Source of the DNA: Stenogyne calaminthoides | Taxonomy: Eukaryota > Streptophyta > Magnoliopsida > Lamiales > Lamiaceae | Direction: 5' to 3' | DNA length: 64,000 nt | NCBI GenBank assembly: GCA_037126765.1 | Contig: JBBCBC010000032.1 | Coordinates: forward strand, 2,542,001 to 2,606,000 | In this document: in pieces, positions 12,561 to 21,275 of the stretch | How positions within the stretch are numbered: position 1 is the stretch's first letter | Layout: each line of letters opens with the position of its first letter | The notes under the pieces: generated by a model | Database searches by the model: none | The model's input: the letters and a program-made list of their open reading frames with translations, nothing else | Told to the model about the DNA's origin: nothing | Position numbers and translations under genes: made by a program

Positions 12561-13575
12561 TTCCGCTACCGAAAGCATGTTTCTCATTCTTTCCACCGTC
12601 CGCTAACTCCGAAACTACATCATCATGAACCGTAAAGCTTACCTATTGCAGAGTCGGACGAATCGCTTTCGACAACATAACCTCTGCGCAGTCGAGCCAA
12701 TCACCCAACTTCCGCCTACTCAAGCACCACCGAAACCTCTACATCTCATCAACCTAATCTGGGTCGATCCGAGCAAATAATTCCTCGAGTCCAGATCATC
12801 CAAGACCATCACCGAAAATGGTCGATGCAAATTGAACAAGATATTGATGCGATGTATCCAGAGTCGGTAGCCCATCCTCGTTATCGAGAGAATTTATGGA
12901 GATCCTCACATGGAAAGATCTCCTAAGTAAAGAGCTTCTCGATTTTTATGATGATTATAGAACGATGGGAGGTGCCGATGAATTTGCAGATTTTGATTTC
13001 GAGATGAAGAAATCGCTCAAGTAGATCACCAACCGAGCCGATAATCTTCTTGAATCAATTAAAGCTCGATCCACGTAAAGTCCGGGTTGATCAACAAGGC
13101 GAATCGAGATCAAAGAAGCTCTGAAGCAGATATACCTATGAAGGATGCGGAGTCGCCGATGATAGTAGAACTCGTGTCATAGCTTCATGACCAACCACTA
13201 GAGGCACAAACAATCAAAAAGCGATCAAGGACGATACCATTCCTACATCTCACATCATCACGATCAACTTCGTGAGATCGATCATGTCTCAAAGATCTCC
13301 CCGAAAGAAGAAGTTGAGGGAGTGATAGTGATCGAGGCAGATTGGCCTCAAAGAAATAATGCATCAAAGGGAATTGGCTATTTCCCGATCGAGGCAATCA
13401 AAGGTCGGGCTTTCTCCCAAACTGTGACCACCGTGTCTCGCCGAACTTATAAAAATCGCTTGATGACAAACTAATTCGTGGATCAACAACAAGTTTTTTT
13501 CTAATGCTCAATCGAAAAAGCTAGAACCGATGTAAGAGAAAACTTGACAAACTAATTCTTACACTCTCTACTGCC
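12561..13575 (+). other. Element C, broken coding stretch between accessory ORF pieces
   Basis: About 1 kb in which no frame is open for long on the + strand, although coding-like words (repeated acidic and basic runs, 'gatgatgagtcgatgatggg') suggest it once joined 11461-12560 to the 331-codon ORF at 13576. Dense in 'atcg' and 'ccga' words. No independent gene is visible. Confidence 0.5.
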
Positions 13576-14571
13576 ATGGAATCTGTCAAAACTGAGCTGA
13601 TCTCGAAGGTTCAGGATCTAACTGCTCAAACTCAAGGTTTATCTGTTGCAGATCTCAACAGTAGCGATATCGGGCGACTTTGGTTCTCGACCTCCCACTC
13701 ACCGCTTTTTTTTGATCAAACCAAAAAGGGGGAAGGACAGAGTGAGAAACCAACTGACACGATCAGAACAACAGAAGACCTGATTCAGACAGTTGAATCT
13801 TATGGACAAAGACTAGACCATCTGGATCTTTTTGCTAACGAAATTTCTGAAAAGATGGAAAAGTCAAAGGCAAGAAAGGCTGCTGCGGGTGCTGGGACAT
13901 CACAACTTGTACCAGTCACTCAGACTAAGAAAATCACAAGAAGCACAGCTAGCCAAATTCAGGCCGATAAGAAACTGGCTGAGAAACTGTCCAAAGAGCA
14001 GATTGCTGAAGAAGCCCGAAAGAGCGAAGAAGAAAGAAGGGCAGAAAAATTGGCAGAGGCAGAAGATCTGAAGAAGAAATTCAGATCAAGGGCGAAGAAA
14101 GGAAAGGCTGGAAAATCTGTACCAGAACCTCAGTTGCCAGCAAGAGTCGATGAGATCATTCCAAAAACTGCTGCACACGCTGAGAGGTTTGAGGAATGGA
14201 ATAAGATCAGAAGCGAATGGCTTCTGGATGCCTTTGTTCTGGATCTTGTTCCACAAGAAGAATCTCCAGATGCTGAATTCCTCAACTGGTTGGAAAACAA
14301 ACATCCAGATTTTCTGAAGTATCTGGAAAATGAGGCCAAGATAATCCACGTAAAAATATCTCGCCAAGAGTATGATATGTTGGATTACTCGAAGAAGGCA
14401 GATGGCTCATTTGACAGACTGGCATTTCAGATATTCTATTTTGACATCCTGAGCAAAACGCGCATAACTGATCCTCAGCAGGTCAATGATGTCAAATGGA
14501 AACTTTATCAGATTTTCAACGTCCCTCAAGATCAAAGAGAGATGCCAGAAGGATACAAGCCTAAAGAGTGA
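13576..14571 (+). CDS. Element C accessory protein, coiled-coil, 331 aa, unknown function
   Basis: A clean 331-codon frame from ATG at 13576 to a stop at 14569. Residues 1-25 form a short amphipathic start (KTELISKVQDLTAQTQGL). Residues 55-170 are strongly helical and charged, rich in Lys, Glu and Ala (KKLAEKLSKEQIAEEARKSE), consistent with a long coiled coil followed by a Lys/Arg-rich tract (KKKFRSRAKKGKAGK), then a more globular C-terminal part with many Asp/Glu/Trp (FLNWLENKHPDFLKYLENE). No signal peptide or membrane segment is visible. It lies 200 bp before the polypurine tract, the position of envelope-like ORFs in SIRE-type Copia. It may be the C-terminal half of one long protein starting at 11461. 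I do not recognise a family. Confidence 0.7.
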   Translation: MESVKTELISKVQDLTAQTQGLSVADLNSSDIGRLWFSTSHSPLFFDQTKKGEGQSEKPTDTIRTTEDLIQTVESYGQRLDHLDLFANEISEKMEKSKARKAAAGAGTSQLVPVTQTKKITRSTASQIQADKKLAEKLSKEQIAEEARKSEEERRAEKLAEAEDLKKKFRSRAKKGKAGKSVPEPQLPARVDEIIPKTAAHAERFEEWNKIRSEWLLDAFVLDLVPQEESPDAEFLNWLENKHPDFLKYLENEAKIIHVKISRQEYDMLDYSKKADGSFDRLAFQIFYFDILSKTRITDPQQVNDVKWKLYQIFNVPQDQREMPEGYKPKE

Positions 14572-14779
14572 AGAATCAGAAGACCTCTCAGGATCAGCTG
14601 CTTTTTAAATTCAAACTTTTCTATTGTAACATGTAATCGACATATCTAATGAGAAAAGTTTATTTTCTGATCCTAAGAAAAAATCTCATTGTCTTCTGAT
14701 TATGTGCTCTTTACTGTTCTATATTTATCAACTGTGTTTGGTTTCTCATAGTGTTTTGGTTTCATCAAAAAGGGGAAAT
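14572..14779 (+). other. Element C 3' untranslated stretch and polypurine tract
   Basis: AT-rich stretch after the last stop, ending in the polypurine tract AAAAAGGGGAAAT at 14767-14779, which abuts the first base of the 3' LTR at 14780. The polypurine tract primes plus-strand DNA synthesis in LTR elements. Confidence 0.9.
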
Positions 14780-16343
14780 TGTTGGGAAATTTAGAGTTTT
14801 GATGAAAGTTTTAAAACACATGTAATAGGACCAGTCAGACCTGTTAGCTGACTGATGTTTATATTACCGTTTATAGAATACCATTTGATAATTATCAGAT
14901 AGAACAACAAGCGATGTAATAGATAGATCACATATTGAGGGGGAACCTCAATATGTATAGGTCAGATCTGAAGATCCAAAGAATAGCTGATATCCGACAG
15001 GTCAGAATGCAAGAAAAGAACTGAAGATCAGATCGATCTGTTCAAGTCAGATATCTCAGCTGAAGTCATGAAGCTCAAACTCAGAATACTTGAAGATCAG
15101 ATGACTTCGGAAGATCGCACTGTAAAGACCTACATCACCGAGTCTGCTAGTTGAAGCTAAGTCAACCGCACCGTAAGACTCCATCGTAGACCGATCGATT
15201 TCGATTGATCAAAGTCACTCACCAGTGAAAATCGATGTTTCACCAAATCATACGCCGATGATCCGAATAAGAAGAATGTCAACCTTAGTTGGAAGAACAA
15301 CACCGAAAAAGTCGCTCATAACCAATAAGGACGAGACACGATGATCGGAGCCGCAATTACGGATTTGGTGCCGCTTTCTCCAACGGCTATAAAAGACACT
15401 ATTCACGCTTTTCGCCATGCCGCCTCAAGACGCCACATCAATCCTCGCAAGCCTACCAAATATAGCCTCGAAATTCAAATTGCTCTCCAACGGCTCTTTG
15501 ATTTCGAGGTCTATAAATATGGGATCACACTTCGTAGTGAAACACACGGAAACCCCGAAACGATCAAGAAGCTCAAGCTATAATCGATTTCCGCATCGAA
15601 GAACACGAACAAGAAGATTATTTTATTAAGTGTTCATCCCATAAGTTCTTAGCATAGAAATCTTTTCATCTAGGCGATAGGCTATCTTAAACACTAGAAA
15701 AGATTTCATAGTTGGAACCAAAACAATCTTATCCAAACCCAAAGTTAGGTTAAGTTGTTTAGCAAGATTTCGCACTAGGGTTTCTAGTTACGATTTACGG
15801 ATCGGGTTGAGTGAGAACTCTTTAAATATCCGTCGGTTGTCTTTGTGTTGGACTAACACAAAAATCTAAGTCCAGTTGGTTTAGTTGGTGCCCTCAGTGA
15901 TAGGGAAGAGTGGACGATGACCGGTCCGTCCCGAACCACTATAAATCTTGTGTGCCTTTACCGCTTTGATTAACTGCTTACACAATCGCACACAACTATT
16001 AAAGCAAAGATACATATTCTAAGTTAAGATCACCTAGCACCAAAGCTTCGATCCGATCAAGTTTGACACTTTAGTCAACTCGTTAAACGATCGACTTTGG
16101 AATCGATTTATCAAAAGCCGGTTTTTCACACGGTAAAACTTAGCTTCCGCGACATCGCTTAAACCGATAGTTACCGAATCGATCTTCCTTCAGCGACAAG
16201 AAAGTTGGTTATCGATCCAAACCGATTCACTCGCGACTCGATCGAAGTTAACTTCTTTCACACCGATTTGCACAAAAGTTTTTTTTTAAGTCTATTCACC
16301 CTCCCCTAGAACTTACGCCCTCACAAAACCCGCTCGACCTACA
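14780..16343 (+). repeat. Element C 3' LTR (1564 bp)
   Basis: Same ends as 1510-3072 (TGTTGGGAAATT...CTACA), TATA box at 15388-15395. Followed by CCATT at 16344-16348, the second copy of the target duplication. Compared with the 5' LTR, CTG reads CTCG near 15446 and 15470, and CAG reads CG near 15534, among other small indels. Confidence 0.95.
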
Positions 16344-17222
16344 CCATTTCTAAAAGAGTTCGCTTCGCAACCCCGCTTTTGTTGAGGGGTTTCAGTGCGA
16401 TTAATGATACAATCCCTTCATCTGACAAGTAGTTCAAAAACTCATCGCTGAGGTAATTGCCTCCACGATCAGATCGTAGAGACTTGATACGTTTTTCCCT
16501 ATGATTCTCTGCTTGAGCCTTAAATTCTTTGAATTTGTCAAAGGTCTCAGATTTATGCTTCATAAGGAAAATATAGTCGTACCTTGAGTAATCATCAATA
16601 AAGGTGACGAAATACTCATAACCTCCTCTTGCTTTGATTGACATTGGACCACATACGTCTGTGTGAACGATTTCTAACACTTCTTTGGCTCTATTCCCCT
16701 TAGCTCCGAATGCCCTCTTGGTCATTTTTCCCTCCAAACATGATTCGCAAGTTGGGATTGGTTCAACCCGGAGAGAATCCAATGAACCATCTTCTACCAA
16801 CCTTTGAATCCTTTTTGTATTAATATGTCCCAATCTGAGATGCTATAGAAGTGTCTCGTTCACGTCTGATGAACGTTTTCTTTTATAAAAAACAGTTGAT
16901 GTGTTATAGGATGCATTTCGTGAGTGGTGTGCACAGTTAATTGTATAGAGATTATTCGATAATGTTCCATGACAGATAAATTTATCATAAAGAGAAATGG
17001 TAACAACTTTGTCAAAATTAACCGAATATCCATCAAGGTAAAGTTTAGAAACCGAAATTAAATTCTTTCTAAAACTAGGAACGTAAAGAACATCTCTTAA
17101 AATTAAAACTCTGCCTTCAAAAGACAGGTGCACTTCTCCCACTGTTCAGCTGCCACTCTTGTAGCATCTCCCAGTGTGATGTGGATCTCACTCCCACTAA
17201 GTTTCCGGGTCCGCTTGAACCC
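16344..17222 (-). pseudogene. Element A pol: pre-integrase and integrase N-terminal part
   Basis: Read on the minus strand, 17142-16843 gives the GAG-pre-integrase region (VLYVPSFRKNLISVSKL). A stop codon (TAG where Copia has Trp) sits just before HLRLGHINTKRI, and 16842-16344 continues through the HHCC zinc module (CESCLEGKMTK) into the catalytic core with HTDVCGPM, FIDDYSRY and RSDRGGNYLS, the first two Asp of the DDE triad. The ORF is cut by element C at the CCATT duplication (16344-16348). One frame slip near 17140 separates this stretch from the protease. Integrase joins element cDNA to the chromosome in this family. This copy is disabled by the stop, the frame slip and the insertion. 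Confidence 0.9.
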
Positions 17223-18167
17223 CTATAAAGTGAAACAAACATGATCAGTGGATCCCGTATCCACCACCCATAAATGGGAGGCATACGCCGCTAAACAAGT
17301 TTTAACAACTAGTGCGTGAGAATTACATTTCTTTCCATTCCTTTTGGGTTTGGAACAGGCTGACATCCAATGTCCTTTTTCACCGCAGTTAAAATATTTT
17401 CCTTTTGGTACCTTCTTGACACCCATCCAGCTAGCTGTCTTTCTCTCACTTTTCTTGGTAATGAGTTTGCTTTGGATCCGACCACTTTCCTTTTCTTGAT
17501 TCTTGCCTACCACTGGCCTAGATTTTAAGAAAAGACTTTTGGTCACCAATGCTTCGTCTTTCTTTCCCAAATGCTTCTCTATTTTCTCCAAGGCTTCTTG
17601 CAGAGTATCCATAGTAAACATGTGATCACTCATCACAAAACTACAGTAAAACTCATCGAAGCACCTTCGAAGAGTTAGGAAAAGAAATTTGATTTGAGCC
17701 TCATCACAATACTTAGTACCGAGATAAGCACGTTTGTCAAAATGACGCTTTACTCTGAGAACATGCTCCCTTACGGGTGTTCCCTCAGCCATTTTTAGCC
17801 TTGCCATGTCGTCGTTTTTAAACTGATTGATCATGCGGTCTTTTGTTAAAAACATTTCTTCAAGACTTTGTATAATTTCCGCAGCAGACTCAACACCTTC
17901 ATGAATGTATCTCAAATCATCAGACAGTGAAGTCAAAATTATACGCTTCATAGGTTCGTTAGCCTGCTCCCAAATATTATATAAGTGTCTTTCCACATTT
18001 GTTGATCCTTCAGTAGGCATACGGGGCGTGGGTACATCAAGAACCCAATAATGTTGTAGTTTCGCAGTGAGGACAAATTTCATATTTCGTTTCCAAATAA
18101 CATAGTTATCACCAGAAAGTTGGGGTTCTTTGAGAGTATAAAGCAATGCATTAAAAGGTTGCGACAT
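17223..18167 (-). CDS. Element A gag with start of protease
   Basis: A 314-codon open frame. The first two-thirds is a Copia-type gag (UBN2-like: LSGDNYVIWKRNMKFVL near residues 18-34, then a long helical region). A zinc-knuckle follows near residues 258-272 (FNCGEKGHW then C), but the first Cys of the CCHC box is Tyr (KYFNC), so zinc binding is probably impaired. The end reads LWVVDTGSTDHVCF, the catalytic DTG of the aspartic protease in its usual Copia wording, so gag and pol are in one frame as expected for this group. A stop at 17223 follows within a few residues. Gag would form the virus-like particle. The start chosen is the first Met after the leader. Confidence 0.88.
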   Translation of the reverse strand: MSQPFNALLYTLKEPQLSGDNYVIWKRNMKFVLTAKLQHYWVLDVPTPRMPTEGSTNVERHLYNIWEQANEPMKRIILTSLSDDLRYIHEGVESAAEIIQSLEEMFLTKDRMINQFKNDDMARLKMAEGTPVREHVLRVKRHFDKRAYLGTKYCDEAQIKFLFLTLRRCFDEFYCSFVMSDHMFTMDTLQEALEKIEKHLGKKDEALVTKSLFLKSRPVVGKNQEKESGRIQSKLITKKSERKTASWMGVKKVPKGKYFNCGEKGHWMSACSKPKRNGKKCNSHALVVKTCLAAYASHLWVVDTGSTDHVCFTL

Positions 18168-19683
18168 GCTGAACTGAAATAAATAACAATTTGTATAAGC
18201 ACAAACATATCACAAGGTTCGATCACATGTATTATATTAAAATCTCAAAAAAATATGAACATGCATCAACCAACATCTCAAAACAGTTTAAATAAGCCAC
18301 GTGGGTTGGGTCATTATTTAAACACATTCAAGCAGGTTACAAACAAGAAAACAAAAAACCTTTAATATCCAGATTAATAGTTGGCTCCCACTTGACCAAT
18401 ATAAAATTGACAGGGACTTCGGGGAAGTATATGCATATCAATTTTATACCTAAGTAATAAATATGATTAAATACAGAATTATTATTTTATTTTGAACGAA
18501 CCTCGTGGGGAGGGTCATCGTCGCCACTAATAATAATCCACAATCATCCTTTCAGAATTTATTCATGTGAAATCTATCTTTTGGCCGTCCCATGGGGGGA
18601 ATTTCTCCAAAAAAATCCACAAATAAATAAATCATGGAGGTCAAAATTAATTCAATTTTATTATCCGGAATAAAATTGTCAATTAATTATTTAAACATAC
18701 TTAGTAATTTTCGAAGGTGAGATTTTTCAAAATATTTTCTCATGCATTGCATATTTAAACACAATTAAAATAAGTATAAAATAATGCAAAATATCAAAAC
18801 AAAAATTAAACACATTGGGCACATATATCCAATTGTCACGGTTAATTTTGTCATGTCTTGATCTTGAGAAATCGTCTTCCTATACTTCATCGTTCGTCTC
18901 GAAAAGCTCCCACTCGACCGCAACATTTTCTTTATAATGTCCTCCGTGTAGGTCCGAAACGACGTCCGGCATTAGGTAGCTCACGACCCGAAACACGTAT
19001 CCGCGTGAGCCCGTGTGCACGCTCGCGTCGAGGCCGGCCATCCCCGTCCGTCGCTCGGCAGCTCTCGGCAAGGGATAAATCCGCGCGCACCTATGTGCGC
19101 GCTCGCCCTTTGCCAGCGAGCCGCTCGGAGTTGGCACCCCATCCGCACTTGCTCGCCTTATACTTCCCTCCGCCGCTTTGGCCGCGTGCTCATCGCAGCG
19201 TCTCACCCTCAACTTTCGTCTTGTAGCACGACACCTCACCACCACTTGCTTGCCGGTGCTCGGCCGCCCGAGCTTGCACCGCGTGCACCGCGCCTCTCGC
19301 TAGCCCGTCTCGGCGTCCGCTTAGCACTTCCGTGCCTTGTTCAGACGTCACACACTGTCGCCCAGCTTTTAATTCTTCGTCTTCGTTCTCGATCCAGTTA
19401 CAATTTATTTACAAAAAATAAATAAACCTAGATCTAGACTAGTCTATTACATTGATCAAATTAAACAAATCCTAATCTACTCGTGGATTTTCTCACGAGA
19501 CAAAAACGAATTCGAACGATTCGAATTAAAAACCACAATTTATATGCATGCATAAATTTTAACATTCATCTGATATCATGACAATTGGATACCTGCAAAA
19601 AAGATCTAGCAATTCTACTATCCAATTTCAAATTTAATGAAAATGAATTAAATTACAATTTAAAACTCGAGCAAACAAACCGA
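18168..19683 (-). other. Element A untranslated leader with a GC-rich block
   Basis: About 1.5 kb between the primer site and gag with no retroelement coding similarity. The part from about 18920 to 19345 is strongly GC- and CpG-rich (clusters such as cgcgcgcacctatgtgcgcgc), in sharp contrast to the AT-rich flanks. Both strands are open for 100-130 codons there, but the reading frames are arginine-, alanine- and proline-rich, as expected from composition alone, and I do not call them genes. The flanks 18180-18850 and 19400-19680 are AT-rich and featureless. Confidence 0.6.
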
Positions 19684-19697
19684 GGCTCGATACCGCT
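19684..19697 (-). other. Element A primer binding site (tRNA-iMet type)
   Basis: On the minus strand, two bases after the LTR end, the sequence reads CGGTATCGAGCC. The usual plant Copia site complementary to the 3' end of initiator tRNA-Met is TGGTATCAGAGCC. The match is good except for one lost A (CAG to CG) and one C for T at the start. The position immediately inside the LTR supports the call. Confidence 0.85.
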
Positions 19698-21275
19698 TGT
19701 TGGGGAATTAATTGCCCGGATCTATTCGGGATGAATATTTAAATACAAATTTAATTCTAACAATTATTACTAGCATGAATTAATCCTATATTAATTCAAA
19801 TAATAATTCAACAACAAATCATGCATATAAACAGTTCACATAAATCCTACGCATGCGGAATTGCTACGGGTTTACGTGAACTAACCTTTTGGAGTGACAA
19901 CCATTGAGAAGATGGATCCCGTTCACACGAACACACCAAAAGACCTTCTCAAGTATTCCCATATCCTCGTTCAACAATCCGGTGATAGGAACTCGAAAAC
20001 AATTTAACAAAAGGGAAAAATAAAATTATGTTGCACCACCTTTGTGGATTTTTAATTTTTCCAACACATGGAATTGCACTTGGGGATGAAAAATTCATCC
20101 CCTATTTATAATACTAGGTGGTGGACGATTTTTGCCCTAGGAATAAGATGGGAAAATCTTTTTCTTGATCTTCAAGAAATCTTTAATATATCCAATATAT
20201 TCTTTTCTCCATAATTAAAATATTCAATAAAAATCCCACCTCCTTATATTAAGGGGTTTTCGAAAATTTTGGAAAAAAATTAGCAACAATAATTTATTTT
20301 ATTTTGAACACCTTTTTCAGTTATTGGACTTTATCTTTGGGTTACTTGAGGGGCCTTTAGGAGAATTAAGATTGGACCTTCCAATGGATCTTGAATTTCC
20401 AATATTGAGCCACAATATTATTCAATCCCATAAATATTAATTAATCCCACCACATAATTAATATTGCACTATCCATCTTAACCCATATTATTGTTAATAT
20501 GGCTCCCGGTTATTATTTCCCGTGCTTAAGATTATCTAGCCCATTAATTAATTCAAGCCACCGAAATAGCTTTCCATTAATTAATATATTTTGTCCTTGG
20601 TCAAGGAACGGTTCAACATTATTATCCATACCGTAAACTAATTCCACTTGCAAGATTTGGTATGATAAATCTTATGAACCTCCCAAGGGGGCAAATCGAA
20701 CAAGCGTACTTGCACACGATTCTTCGTATTAAATTTTAGCAATCGCATGTGACCAATAATATTGCCCAAGATATAAAGTATTGAATTTCATTGATTCTCT
20801 ACCCGTCATAAGTCAAATCAATAATTACTAACCACACACGATCCTATTTAAGGGACGAAGAATAAGAAATAACGAACCACTGAGATCTAATTCTTCCTAA
20901 TTCAGTGTTGAAGAATTTATCCTCCTGTAGGTCCTATTAAGTGCATCAGTCATGCAGAAGTGTAATATCTTGGTCAAGACAAGTCAATCTGAGCCTTATA
21001 CTTCAACCTTTCACGATGGATTATTCATTTCCATCTAGGTCATGAACAGCGTACTTTTAGTTACAAGGGACTGTTAATTTAATCTTCTGTGATCTGGTAT
21101 CACTAAATTAACTACAATGTAACACGTAATATTTATTGAACAGTTATGCAGTAAGTATATGTAACATTCAATGATATTTAAAGCATCAGTGATAAATAAT
21201 TTATTTCAGTAAATAAGACAGAAATTCAGTTTGGTTATAGAAAGTAAAAGCATACTTTCCAATATAACCCCAACA
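19698..21275 (-). repeat. Element A 5' LTR (1578 bp)
   Basis: It begins TGTTGGGG on the + strand at 19698 and ends CCCCAACA at 21275, perfect 8-bp terminal inverted repeats with the canonical TG...CA ends. Read on the minus strand, a TATA box (TATAAATAG, + positions 20102-20110) lies about 1.17 kb from the LTR start, giving a long U3 and about 400 bp of R-U5. It is followed at 21276 by ACTTG, the presumed 5-bp target duplication. It is flanked inside by the primer site (19684-19697) and outside by the truncated envelope-like ORF of element B. Confidence 0.93.

Larger units (their letters stand above)
1510..16343 (+). mobile_element. Copia LTR retrotransposon C, 14.8 kb, complete structure, nested in A
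   Basis: A full-length plus-strand element: 5' LTR (1510-3072), primer site, gag, PR-IN-RT-RNaseH, a 5.6-kb post-pol region with extra ORFs, polypurine tract (14767-14779) and 3' LTR (14780-16343). It is flanked by the 5-bp duplication CCATT at 1505-1509 and 16344-16348. Long LTRs, large size and extra ORFs between pol and the 3' LTR match the SIRE/Maximus type of Copia. Long stretches of clean coding sequence alternate abruptly with stretches full of small indels. As read, no protein is complete. Confidence 0.96.
1..21275 (-). mobile_element. Copia LTR retrotransposon A (interrupted by C, runs off the left edge)
   Basis: A minus-strand Copia element. Seen in order along the minus strand: 5' LTR (21275-19698), tRNA-iMet-type primer site, GC-rich leader, gag with the protease start (18167-17223), pre-integrase and integrase core (17222-16344), then after removal of element C (1510-16343) the integrase tail (1509-1185) and reverse transcriptase (1112-1). 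The 3' LTR must lie left of position 1. The internal order PR-IN-RT is diagnostic of Copia rather than Gypsy. It inserted into the envelope-like ORF of element B: its LTR terminus at 21275 is followed by ACTTG (21276-21280), which should recur beyond the left edge. Lineage looks Tork-like from the RT and protease wording, but this is a judgement by eye. Confidence 0.93.

Noticed and set aside
18858..19425. Two overlapping ORFs of more than 100 codons in the GC-rich block, on both strands
   Set aside because: Amino-acid content follows base composition, and no family is recognisable. The block lies in the untranslated leader of element A.
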